Source of the DNA: Spirochaetaceae bacterium | GTDB lineage: Bacteria; Spirochaetota; Spirochaetia; Treponematales; Breznakiellaceae | Direction of reading: 5' to 3' | Length of the DNA stretch: 10,306 nt | Assembly (NCBI GenBank): GCA_031269165.1 | Contig: JAISZQ010000373.1 | Location: 1 to 10,306, forward strand | In this document: positions 1 to 6,564 of the stretch, piece by piece | Position numbering within the stretch: the first letter of the stretch is position 1 | How the letters are laid out: every line of letters starts with the position of its first letter | Notes under the pieces: generated by a model | The model's input: the letters and a program-made list of their open reading frames with translations, nothing else | The model's database searches: none | What the model was told of the DNA's origin: nothing | Translations under genes and position numbers: made by a program

Positions 1-85
1 TTGTCCGCGAATGTACGCGAATGTATGCGAATGCGCGCTGATGGGTATGTATTATTCGTATTTATTCGCGCCATTCGCGGACCAA
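1..85. repeat. Inverted repeat built from iterated CGCGAAT units
   Basis: The left end carries the motif CGCGAAT (or GCGAAT) three times at about 10-nt spacing (positions 6-32). The right half (about 53-85) reads as an imperfect reverse complement, so TTGTCCGCGAATG at 1-13 pairs with CATTCGCGGACCAA at 72-85 with one inserted base. The whole stretch could fold as one long imperfect hairpin. The left boundary may lie outside the window. Similar CCGCGAA words recur in the spacer at 6188-6624, which suggests a dispersed intergenic repeat family. No reading frame or promoter is evident here. Confidence 0.6.
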
Positions 86-105
86 AATTCTTAAGTTGTT
101 GACAG

Positions 106-145
106 TGGGAGACTTCCCCCTTTTGCTGAGATTTTGAACAGGCTC
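106..145 (+). repeat. 40-nt dispersed repeat, copy A
   Basis: This 40-nt stretch matches the reverse complement of 8211-8250 at 36 of 40 positions by direct comparison. The shared core contains GAGACTTCCCCC and GCTGAGATTTTGAACAGG. Both copies lie in non-coding DNA, on either side of the whole block of five intact plus-strand genes plus the HPt gene. No transposase gene is nearby, so it is best seen as a non-autonomous or relic repeat. Confidence 0.75.
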
Positions 146-171
146 TAAGGAAGCGTGAGGACAGCAGCCAT

Positions 172-210
172 AGGGGATCCGGTTTGAGTGCCGCCGGTTT
201 CAGATCCTCT
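172..210 (+). other. Weak hairpin in the upstream spacer
   Basis: AGGGGATC at 172-179 can pair with GATCCTCT at 203-210, with one G-U pair, around a 23-nt loop. A CCGGTTT word occurs twice inside the region (179-185 and 195-201). It lies upstream of the predicted promoter at 238-266, so it would not be in the operon transcript. It could be the end of an upstream transcript or a relic repeat. Nothing else is recognised between 146 and 237. Confidence 0.25.
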
Positions 211-237
211 GCGCCCTGACACGGCTTATCAAAGTAC

Positions 238-266
238 TAGACAGCACATGATCTTTGTGATATAAT
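238..266 (+). promoter_or_regulatory. Predicted sigma70-type promoter of the signalling operon
   Basis: A -35-like box TAGACA (238-243, five of six consensus bases) is separated by exactly 17 bp from a perfect -10 box TATAAT (261-266). The expected transcription start, about 7 nt after the -10 box, falls near 273, only 3-5 nt before the ATG at 277. No Shine-Dalgarno sequence lies in the 15 nt before that ATG. The arrangement predicts a leaderless or nearly leaderless mRNA for the first gene. The box positions are read from the sequence; use of the promoter is inferred. Confidence 0.65.
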
Positions 267-276
267 AGATACAACT

Positions 277-1320
277 ATGAAAAAAGTACTCATTGTAGAC
301 GATAATCTGTTGACTCTGAAACAGCTTGAGGCGCATCTTTCGCAACGTTACGAGGTGATGCTTGCCAAATCGGGTAAAATCGCCATAGAGATATGCAAGA
401 CGGTTGTTCCCGATCTTATTCTTCTCGACGTGAGGATGCCGGAGATGGATGGGTTTGAAACGCTGAAGGAACTCCAGAAGAATGCGAAACTTGAGTTTAT
501 TCCCGTTCTCTTTTTGACAGGTAGCAACGACACGATGACGGAGATTAAATGTCTTGAGCTGGGGGCGATGGATTTCATTACCAAGCCGGCCAACAGAAGC
601 ATTTTACTGCACCGTATCGAGTTACATCTGCAATTTTCTTCCTACCAGACGAACCCGGCTGAAATTGTGCGGGATCTCGAAAATTCGATAGCGGTGTCTC
701 TCGCCGAGCTTATCGAATATAGAACCGGTTACACGGGGCGGCACGGCGAGGATACCAGTATGTTCACGATGATCCTCGGTAAAGAGTTGATCCGGCGGAA
801 AACATTCGGCTCGGATCTCACGGAAAACGAACTCGAAAAGATCGTGCGGGCAAGCGCCTTCCATGATATTGGCAAAATCGGCATCAGCGACTTGATTCTG
901 CAAAAAAAAGGGGTGTTAACCGAGGAGGAGTTTGAAACGGTCAAGCAACATACCATCATCGGCACAAACGCGCTGTCCGATATTTATAAAAAACTTCCCG
1001 GTCATTTTTACTTTGAATATGCGGCAATTATTGCGAAGGGGCACCATGAAAAATGGGATGGTACCGGTTACCCGGAAGGATTAAAGGGAGAGGAGATTCC
1101 ACTTGCGTGCAGAATTGTCGCCGTCGCCAATGTCTACGCTTCCTGCCGAAGTCCCCGCTGTTACCGTCCCGCGTTTGATCATCGTGAAACCTGCGCGATA
1201 ATCTTGGAAGGAAAGGGAACCCGTTTCGATCCGAGAATCGTCGAAGTGTTTGAAGTTATAGAAGACAAGTTTGACGCGCTGTCAAAGGAAATAATGAAGG
1301 ACGCCAAAAATGAGCAATGA
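277..1320 (+). CDS. Response regulator with REC and atypical HD-GYP domain
   Basis: This is a 347-aa cytoplasmic two-component output protein. Residues 1-120 are a receiver domain: acidic pocket D8/D9, phosphoacceptor D51 (in LLDVRMPEMDG), T81 and K103 (TKP). Residues 130-340 are an HD-GYP domain, a family that hydrolyses cyclic di-GMP. Visible ligand positions are H156 (TGRH), H196-D197 (HDIGK), H225 and H256-H257, with GYP at 264-266. The last canonical metal ligand, the Asp of the usual ADVYDAL motif, is Asn here (N285 in AVANVYASC), and the following DAL is replaced by ASC. Catalysis may therefore be weakened or lost, leaving a possible binding role. The start is fixed because the ORF begins exactly at the receiver's first strand. 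There is no Shine-Dalgarno, consistent with the leaderless promoter just upstream. The 3' end overlaps the next gene by 11 bp. A phosphodiesterase role is family-based; the phosphate donor is probably an HPt domain from this operon. Confidence 0.9.
   Translation: MKKVLIVDDNLLTLKQLEAHLSQRYEVMLAKSGKIAIEICKTVVPDLILLDVRMPEMDGFETLKELQKNAKLEFIPVLFLTGSNDTMTEIKCLELGAMDFITKPANRSILLHRIELHLQFSSYQTNPAEIVRDLENSIAVSLAELIEYRTGYTGRHGEDTSMFTMILGKELIRRKTFGSDLTENELEKIVRASAFHDIGKIGISDLILQKKGVLTEEEFETVKQHTIIGTNALSDIYKKLPGHFYFEYAAIIAKGHHEKWDGTGYPEGLKGEEIPLACRIVAVANVYASCRSPRCYRPAFDHRETCAIILEGKGTRFDPRIVEVFEVIEDKFDALSKEIMKDAKNEQ
1297..1301 (+). promoter_or_regulatory. Ribosome binding site of the HPt gene
   Basis: AAGGA lies inside the end of the HD-GYP gene, 8 nt before the ATG at 1310. 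It supports that start over the in-frame ATG at 1322 and implies translational coupling with the upstream gene. Confidence 0.6.
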
Positions 1321-1891
1321 AATGGGCGGCATTGATTACGGCGCGGCGCTTTCCCAGTTCGGCTCCCCCGAGAACCTTGCGGCAATATTCAAGACGTTTG
1401 CGGCGAAAATCCCGGAGATGCTTGATACGTTAAAAAACCAGGAGGCGCAGGCGCTTCCGGCCTATATGATTCATGTTCATGGGATAAAAGGTTCGCTCTA
1501 CGGCATTTGCGCGAAGGAAGCAGGGGATGTTGCGGCGGAACTCGAACAGTACGCGAAGGAGGGTGATCTTGCGGCGATAAAGGAAAAAACACCGGGGTTT
1601 ATCGCGCTCTGCGAAACATTGCTGGCCGGGGCAACCGATTGGTTAAAGGCGAATGCCGCCCCAGGGGGAACGGAAGAAAAAGAGCGGAGGCCCGCTCCCG
1701 ACACCGCATTGTTACAAAAGATCGCGGGCGCGGCAAGCAGGTTCAAAACCAGCGAGATTGAAAAACTGGTCAAGGAATTAAACGCGTTCCACTATGAATC
1801 AGGCGGTGATTTGGTCGAGTGGCTGGTGAAACAGAGCGAAAATTTAGAGTATGGCGCGATAGTCGAAAGACTTTCCTCAATTACGGAATAA
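1310..1891 (+). CDS. Stand-alone HPt phosphotransfer protein
   Basis: This 193-aa soluble protein has no signal peptide or membrane segment. Residues 10-115 form an HPt four-helix domain with the phosphoacceptor motif HGIKGS (H57). HPt proteins carry phosphate between receiver domains. After a Pro/Glu-rich linker (about 115-130), residues 130-193 form a helical tail ending in DLVEWL and ENLEYGAIVERL. The same HPt-plus-tail arrangement forms the C-terminus of the hybrid kinase encoded next (HGLKGA, DLIPWL, ENLEYHDIVTRL), so the two are paralogous modules. The gene overlaps the HD-GYP regulator by 11 bp and precedes the kinase by 44 bp, which fits an intermediate between kinase receiver D894 and regulator D51. 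An in-frame ATG at 1322 is an alternative start. The HPt identity is firm; its partners are inferred from context. Confidence 0.85.
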   Translation: MSNEMGGIDYGAALSQFGSPENLAAIFKTFAAKIPEMLDTLKNQEAQALPAYMIHVHGIKGSLYGICAKEAGDVAAELEQYAKEGDLAAIKEKTPGFIALCETLLAGATDWLKANAAPGGTEEKERRPAPDTALLQKIAGAASRFKTSEIEKLVKELNAFHYESGGDLVEWLVKQSENLEYGAIVERLSSITE

Positions 1892-1935
1892 CGTAAATTG
1901 TCTAAATTGCCGAAAAGTCAGTTGTATAAAAGTCA

Positions 1936-4900
1936 ATGAAACCATTTTTATTATTGTCCGCGTTTCTCTTATTCTGTTCTCATGCGGCCGAAGCGGGAAA
2001 CGGGGAAAAAGGGGCGTTTTATATTGACCTTCGCGGCGGGAACGTTTTCGTACGCGAGGGATTTGACGCCGCCTATACGGTTATCAATCCGGTCCGCATA
2101 GCGGAGGACTATTCTCCCGGCATTCTGGTTGTAGAACCCGGCAAAAGCATATCCAACGCCGATATTTCCCGTCTGCGCGGGAAAAAAAAGATGTTTCTCT
2201 CTCTCGCACGGCCAAACATCGCGGAAAACACCGTCATTATTCCTTTTGCGCTCGAGACGGAGGCGTATCGCAGGCTGGACGAGATGGCTGCGCCGCCTGC
2301 GCTTTATCTTGCGGGCGCGGGCGGCAGTTGGGAAGCCTATCTCAACGGCCGTCTTGCCGGGAGAAATACCGGTGACGGCATGACTGCGGGAAACGCGGGC
2401 GGGCGGCGCGGGATGGTTCCGTTGGACAAAGGGTTGTTCCGCGAAGGGGAAAACATTCTCGGCATCCGCATAACGGGCGAAGAGTTCGACCGGAGGGCGG
2501 GGTTTCGGTATTCAGGGCCCTATTATATCGCGGAAGAAGGCGCGGCGCGCGGCGTTCCGGCAGACCTCTTGTGGGTCGCGGTGGCGGCGGTATCCCTCGT
2601 GTTTGCGCTTTTTTTTGTCCTCTGGTTTTTTCTTGACCGCCGGGAAAAGCCCCGCCTTTTCTTTGCGTTGACATCCCTTTTCTGCGGGCTTTATTTTATC
2701 ACCAAGATGCCGCTTGTTTACGGCGTAGTCCCCGCCGCGTGGCTGTACCGGGCAGAATTAGCGATCCTGATGATGATTCCGCCCTTCTTGCTGTTTTTTT
2801 GGGAAACCTCTATCAACGGCGCCACCCGCTGGTTTTCACGGAGATGTTTTTATGATTCATTGGCGGTGGCGGTGATACAAATACCGCTGTCGCTGTCGTT
2901 TAATGCCGATCTTTCGCGGCTGTGGCAACTGGGCGCGATGCTGATTCTCGCGTATATGGTGTCCATTGATCTCTTTATCCCGTTCGGAAAAGAGGTCCAG
3001 GCGGCGCTTGCCAAAAGAGAAACGAAACGTGTCCTTAAGGTAGTGGGTTCCTGTCTTAAATTACCCGTGGGCAATCTTGCCTTTGCCGCGTTCATGCTCT
3101 TGGCGTGTTCGCTGTCCGGCATTATTATCGGAAGGACGTTATCGGTCGAAACACATCTTGGCGCGGCGGGCGGTTTTGTTTTTATCGTTATAGCCGCTTT
3201 TTCGCTTGTTTCCGTTTCCGCAAACAGTATCGCGGCCCGCAAAACAGCACACGCCAATGCGGAACAAACGGACTACCTGCATCTTATTTTGAAAAATTCT
3301 CCTGAGATGCTGGTCCTTTTTGATTCGGAATACCGGATCGTGGACTGCGCCGCGTCCTTGTTGGACAAACTTCCCGGGGTTATGTTAAACGACCTCGTAG
3401 GCAAAGATTACCGGGAGATTTTCAAGGATTTTCTTGACGATGGAGTGCTTGAAAGTTTATCCCTCATGTTTCAGAACGCGCTCGCGCAAAAAAAGACTAT
3501 TTCGATTTTCGAGAGCATCAATTTTTCGGGCAAAGAAAAGAGACAGTACGAGATACACTTCTCGCCGATGTTCCGGGAAGACGGCAGCCTTGAAGGATCG
3601 TTGTTATTTTTAAGCGACATGACCGATATGCTCATGGCGGTTCAAAAAGCGGATCAGGCAAACCGCGCGAAAACGTCGTTTCTTGCCACGATGAGCCATG
3701 AAATCAGGACGCCGCTGAACGCCATCCTCGGCCTTGCCGAGATCCAGCTTATGAACCAGCTTCCTCCCAAAACCCGCACCGACCTTGAAAAAATATACCT
3801 TTCGGGCGGCAGCCTTCTTCAGATTATAAACGATATTCTGGATCTTTCAAAAATCGAAACCAATAAGTTTCCTATTGAACCGGATAATTATGATCTTGCC
3901 GAAGTCATAAACGACTGCGTTCAGTCTAATATAACGCGCATCTCCGAAAAACCAATCCACTTTTCGATTGAAATCAATGAAACCATTCCTTTAAATCTGT
4001 ATGGCGACGAACTTCGCATTAAGCAAGTCGTCAATAATATTCTTTCAAACGCATTTAAGTATACCAAACGCGGCAACGTTACGCTGATCATTGATTATGA
4101 AAAGGTTGACGACCAAAATATCGTTCTTCTGGCAAGTGTCAAAGACACCGGTATCGGCATCAAAGAGGAAGATAGAGAAATATTGTTCGGCGATTATACC
4201 CGCTTTGACAAAAGCGAAAACAAGTTTATCGAAGGAACGGGGCTCGGTCTTTCCATCACCAAGAAACTCGTCGAGATGATGGACGGCGCTATTATTTTGG
4301 AAAGTGAATACGGAAAGGGATCGACATTCAGAATAAGGTTGCCGCAAACCGTCACGGACAACACGCCGCTTGGCGAGGAAACCGCCGCACAATTAAAATC
4401 TTTCCATTATCACGGCAAAAAACAAAAGAAACAAATCGTGCGGAAAGATTTCAAGGGAAAAAAATTGCTTGTTGTCGATGACGTTGCAATGAATATCGAT
4501 GTCGCAAAAGGGCTTCTTGCCCTCTATGGCATCGAGGTGCACGAGGTTTCCAGCGGCAAAACAGCGGTGGAGGTTGTTCGTTCTTCCAATATTCGCTACG
4601 ACATGATCGTGATGGACCACATGATGCCGGAAATGAGCGGCGTTGACGCGGCAAGGATTATCCGTAATCAAATTGATTCTGATTACGCGCGCACGGTGCC
4701 CATCATCGCGTTTACCGCCAACGCGATACCGGAAAACCAGGAAATATTCTTCGCAAACGGCTTTAACGGCTATTTAACAAAACCGATTGACGCCTATGAA
4801 CTTGACGATGTGTTGAATAAATTTCTTGACGACGCCGCTGATGACGCTGATGACGCTGACGAATCCCGCTTGGAAGGAATTGTGGAAACAGCCGGGGATA

Positions 4901-5589
4901 CCGGCACAGGCAGTTCCGGTTTGGAGGAAGTTACGGAAATAACCGGAGAAGACGAGCATAACGAAGCGGATGATTCCGGTTATGATTTTCCGATGCTGGA
5001 TATGGAAAGCGCCATCCAGAATTTTGTTGAGACAAGCGTATTTATCAATATCCTGAAAAAAGCGGTCCTCAATCTCCCGCCCATGTTGGAAGAAATAAAG
5101 AACCCCACGGCGGAAACGCTGAAAGATTATGCCGTCAAAATTCACGGCTTGAAAGGCGCGGTTTATGGTATTTACTATAAAGAAGGGGGAGATATTGCGG
5201 CAACACTTGAAAAATCCGCGAACGAAGGCGATCTTGACGCCGTTCTCGCCCTCAACGATGATTTTATCGCCCTCGTGACCGATTTCATTGAGACCGTTGG
5301 CGAAAAGTTACAGGTCAAAAATGCGGAAACAACGCGAGCGATAGGCAATGCGCGATTGCTTGACCGGTTGGATAAAAATTTGTTTGTATCACTCCGGGAG
5401 GCTGCGGAACAATACCGGATAAACGAAATGAGAGAAATCATACAGTCAATTGAAAAACACCGGGGCTGGGAGTACCATGATTTGATTCCGTGGCTCCGGG
5501 GAAAAATAGAGAATCTTGAATATCATGATATTGTGACCCGGCTTGCGTCAATTGAAACTGAAACCGAAAAGGAAGGATCGTATGATTAA
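1936..5589 (+). CDS. Membrane hybrid histidine kinase (7TMR-DISM-like, PAS, HisKA, HATPase, REC, HPt)
   Basis: A 1217-aa sensor kinase. Residues 1-20 are a signal peptide, probably cleaved after AEA. Residues 21-208 are extracytoplasmic and include a jelly-roll-like stretch (YLNGRLAGRN, FREGENILGI), suggesting a carbohydrate-like ligand. Seven hydrophobic segments lie near 211-232, 241-255, 272-291, 305-322, 328-350, 378-399 and 408-430, the layout of 7TMR-DISM receptors. A PAS domain covers about 447-565. HisKA has H588 (MSHEIRTPLN). The ATPase domain shows N701/N705, DTGIGI (737-742) and GTGLGL (767-772). The receiver spans about 844-960 with D848/D849, D894, T927 and K949. An acidic linker follows, then HPt H1070 (HGLKGA) and a helical tail to the end. 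All key catalytic residues are present. The ATG is the first possible start, with an in-frame TAA at 1927-1929, but its Shine-Dalgarno is poor. The tail overlaps the next gene by 8 bp. The ligand is unknown. Confidence 0.93.
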   Translation: MKPFLLLSAFLLFCSHAAEAGNGEKGAFYIDLRGGNVFVREGFDAAYTVINPVRIAEDYSPGILVVEPGKSISNADISRLRGKKKMFLSLARPNIAENTVIIPFALETEAYRRLDEMAAPPALYLAGAGGSWEAYLNGRLAGRNTGDGMTAGNAGGRRGMVPLDKGLFREGENILGIRITGEEFDRRAGFRYSGPYYIAEEGAARGVPADLLWVAVAAVSLVFALFFVLWFFLDRREKPRLFFALTSLFCGLYFITKMPLVYGVVPAAWLYRAELAILMMIPPFLLFFWETSINGATRWFSRRCFYDSLAVAVIQIPLSLSFNADLSRLWQLGAMLILAYMVSIDLFIPFGKEVQAALAKRETKRVLKVVGSCLKLPVGNLAFAAFMLLACSLSGIIIGRTLSVETHLGAAGGFVFIVIAAFSLVSVSANSIAARKTAHANAEQTDYLHLILKNSPEMLVLFDSEYRIVDCAASLLDKLPGVMLNDLVGKDYREIFKDFLDDGVLESLSLMFQNALAQKKTISIFESINFSGKEKRQYEIHFSPMFREDGSLEGSLLFLSDMTDMLMAVQKADQANRAKTSFLATMSHEIRTPLNAILGLAEIQLMNQLPPKTRTDLEKIYLSGGSLLQIINDILDLSKIETNKFPIEPDNYDLAEVINDCVQSNITRISEKPIHFSIEINETIPLNLYGDELRIKQVVNNILSNAFKYTKRGNVTLIIDYEKVDDQNIVLLASVKDTGIGIKEEDREILFGDYTRFDKSENKFIEGTGLGLSITKKLVEMMDGAIILESEYGKGSTFRIRLPQTVTDNTPLGEETAAQLKSFHYHGKKQKKQIVRKDFKGKKLLVVDDVAMNIDVAKGLLALYGIEVHEVSSGKTAVEVVRSSNIRYDMIVMDHMMPEMSGVDAARIIRNQIDSDYARTVPIIAFTANAIPENQEIFFANGFNGYLTKPIDAYELDDVLNKFLDDAADDADDADESRLEGIVETAGDTGTGSSGLEEVTEITGEDEHNEADDSGYDFPMLDMESAIQNFVETSVFINILKKAVLNLPPMLEEIKNPTAETLKDYAVKIHGLKGAVYGIYYKEGGDIAATLEKSANEGDLDAVLALNDDFIALVTDFIETVGEKLQVKNAETTRAIGNARLLDRLDKNLFVSLREAAEQYRINEMREIIQSIEKHRGWEYHDLIPWLRGKIENLEYHDIVTRLASIETETEKEGSYD
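4837..4863 (+). repeat. 9-nt tandem repeat in the kinase linker
   Basis: GCTGATGAC occurs twice in tandem (4837-4845, 4846-4854) and is followed by the variant GCTGACGAA. It encodes Ala-Asp-Asp units in the acidic linker between receiver and HPt. The unit length is a multiple of three, so copy-number change would keep the reading frame and only alter linker length. Confidence 0.6.
5567..5577 (+). promoter_or_regulatory. Ribosome binding site of the phosphoribosyltransferase gene
   Basis: The purine run AAAAGGAAGGA ends 4 nt before the ATG at 5582. Its first AAGGA (5569-5573) has an 8-nt spacing, the same as the site before the HPt gene. It supports 5582 over the in-frame ATG at 5543, and it lies inside the kinase coding region. 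Confidence 0.65.
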
Positions 5590-6187
5590 GGAATTTTTGC
5601 CGTACAACACCGTGAGAAACAACGCGCTGAAGCTCGCCGCCCGGATATACGCGGATGATTTTGTTCCCGACGTCATCTATGTGTCGTTGCGCGGCGGCGC
5701 GTATTTGGGAAATATCATCAGCGAGTATTTTAAAATCGTGCGGAAGAATCTCCATCCGGTATACTACGCCGCTGTCGTGGCGCGTTCCTATTCCGATGTC
5801 GCGCAGACGGAACAAATAAAAGTGGAAGGCTGGACGTATTCTCCCGATTACCTGCGTACGGGAGACAAGGTGCTCCTCATTGACGATATTTTCGATTCGG
5901 GTAAAACGGTCAATCACCTCGCAAAAATTATTCTCGAAAAAGGCATTCCCCGCTCCCACCTGAAAATTGCCGTGCACGATTACAAGTATTTTGTTGACAA
6001 GAGGGAACAGCTTCCCATTCAACCCGATTACTGGTGCCGAAAACAGGAGTTGAGCGAAAAAGACGACACCCGCTGGATTCACTATGAGAGCCACGAACTC
6101 ATCGGCCTTACGCGGGAAGAGTTGGAAGAACATTACTATCGGGAAGACCCCGCATTGAGGGATATTCTTTCGGTACTGGAACGCTAG
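5582..6187 (+). CDS. Type I phosphoribosyltransferase-fold protein (purine PRTase-like)
   Basis: A 201-aa cytoplasmic protein with the PRPP-binding signature VLLIDDIFDSGKT (97-109), in which D101/D102 and the loop D105-T109 match active type I phosphoribosyltransferases. An RGG loop at 37-39 (SLRGGAYLG) is the usual pyrophosphate-binding loop. The layout, with a C-terminal PDYW and WIHYE region, resembles the xanthine/hypoxanthine-guanine group of predicted enzymes, so the likely reaction joins a purine base to PRPP. The base is not determinable from sequence. The chosen ATG has a good ribosome binding site and overlaps the kinase stop by 8 bp, giving probable translational coupling. A start at 5543 would add 13 lysine/arginine-rich residues and is less likely. 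Placement as last gene of a phosphorelay operon is unusual. It could be a salvage enzyme or a nucleotide-sensing regulator with the same fold. Confidence 0.8.
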   Translation: MIKEFLPYNTVRNNALKLAARIYADDFVPDVIYVSLRGGAYLGNIISEYFKIVRKNLHPVYYAAVVARSYSDVAQTEQIKVEGWTYSPDYLRTGDKVLLIDDIFDSGKTVNHLAKIILEKGIPRSHLKIAVHDYKYFVDKREQLPIQPDYWCRKQELSEKDDTRWIHYESHELIGLTREELEEHYYREDPALRDILSVLER

Positions 6188-6210
6188 GAGCCTGTGGGAC
6201 TAAAAACATT

Positions 6211-6412
6211 GATAAAAGGATAACCGCGAACGGAATAAAAGTTCGTCATTGCGAGCGAGCCTCGTCATTGCGAGCGTAGCGAAGCAATCCAGCGAGGGGG
6301 CTTTCCCGGTCTGGATTGCTTTGTCGCTTCGCTCCTCGCAATGACGAATAACATGAACAGACGCATTTGTTCGTGAGGGGGCACCTGCAGTGCCTTGGGG
6401 TTATCCTTTATC
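6211..6412. repeat. Candidate small non-autonomous repeat element
   Basis: GATAAAAGGATAACC at 6211-6225 is repeated in inverted orientation as GGTTATCCTTTATC at 6399-6412, differing by one inserted A. These ends enclose about 170 bp holding the long palindrome at 6263-6346, a 19-nt word shared with 8148-8166, and a small perfect hairpin (GGCAC 6380-6384 with GTGCC 6390-6394). Inverted ends around a palindromic, non-coding core suggest a MITE- or BIME-like element. No target-site duplication was recognised, so the boundaries are tentative. Confidence 0.4.
6244..6346. repeat. Long palindromic repeat of the CGTCATTGCGAG type
   Basis: The left arm 6263-6292 (starting CGTCATTGCGAGCG, ending GCAATCCAG) pairs with the right arm 6311-6346 (starting CTGGATTGC, ending GCAATGACG). 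The right arm has a 6-nt insertion in the middle. A partial direct copy of the left arm, CGTCATTGCGAGCGAGC, lies just upstream at 6244-6260. Palindromes with this wording occur between genes in many unrelated bacteria and behave like REP or MITE elements. It lies just after the signalling operon, so it could also help transcription stop or protect the mRNA 3' end; that is inference. Confidence 0.85.
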
Positions 6413-6450
6413 CTACTTTTTAGTATAATCAACCCACTAGCAGGTTGATT
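6401..6450 (+). promoter_or_regulatory. Possible rnhB promoter with overlapping operator-like inverted repeat
   Basis: A perfect TATAAT box lies at 6424-6429. Seventeen bp upstream is TTATCC (6401-6406), a weak -35 match. A perfect 8-bp inverted repeat, AATCAACC (6427-6434) and GGTTGATT (6443-6450) with an 8-bp spacer, covers the end of the -10 box and the expected start point near 6436. This layout fits a repressor operator. If used, it would give a leader of about 190 nt before rnhB. Promoter activity is uncertain; the inverted repeat itself is certain. Confidence 0.35.
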
Positions 6451-6507
6451 GGAATAAAAGGCAGGATAAAAAAACCGCGAACCTCACGAACGGAATATAA
6501 GAATGGT

Positions 6508-6564
6508 CCATAGATTACCCGGATTTTCACCGATTTTTCATACCTGAAACAGGGTAATCTGTGG
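6508..6564. repeat. Inverted repeat upstream of rnhB
   Basis: CCATAGATTACCC (6508-6520) pairs with GGGTAATCTGTGG (6552-6564) at 12 of 13 positions around a 31-nt loop. The wording resembles intergenic repeats with an AGATTACCCGGATT theme found in several bacterial groups. There is no U-tract, so it is not a typical intrinsic terminator. Confidence 0.6.

Noticed and set aside
153..237. Possible cyclic-di-GMP riboswitch before the HD-GYP gene
   Set aside because: The conserved GEMM core sequences are not present, and the predicted promoter lies downstream of this stretch, so it would not be in the transcript.
1925..1935. Separate promoter for the kinase gene (TATAAA just before the ATG)
   Set aside because: No -35 box is found at an acceptable spacing; TTGTCT at 1898-1903 is 21 bp away. 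Read-through from the operon promoter is simpler.
5438..6133. Long open frame of 231 codons on the minus strand
   Set aside because: It is antisense to the kinase tail and the phosphoribosyltransferase, both of which have clear family motifs; its translation shows no recognisable domain.
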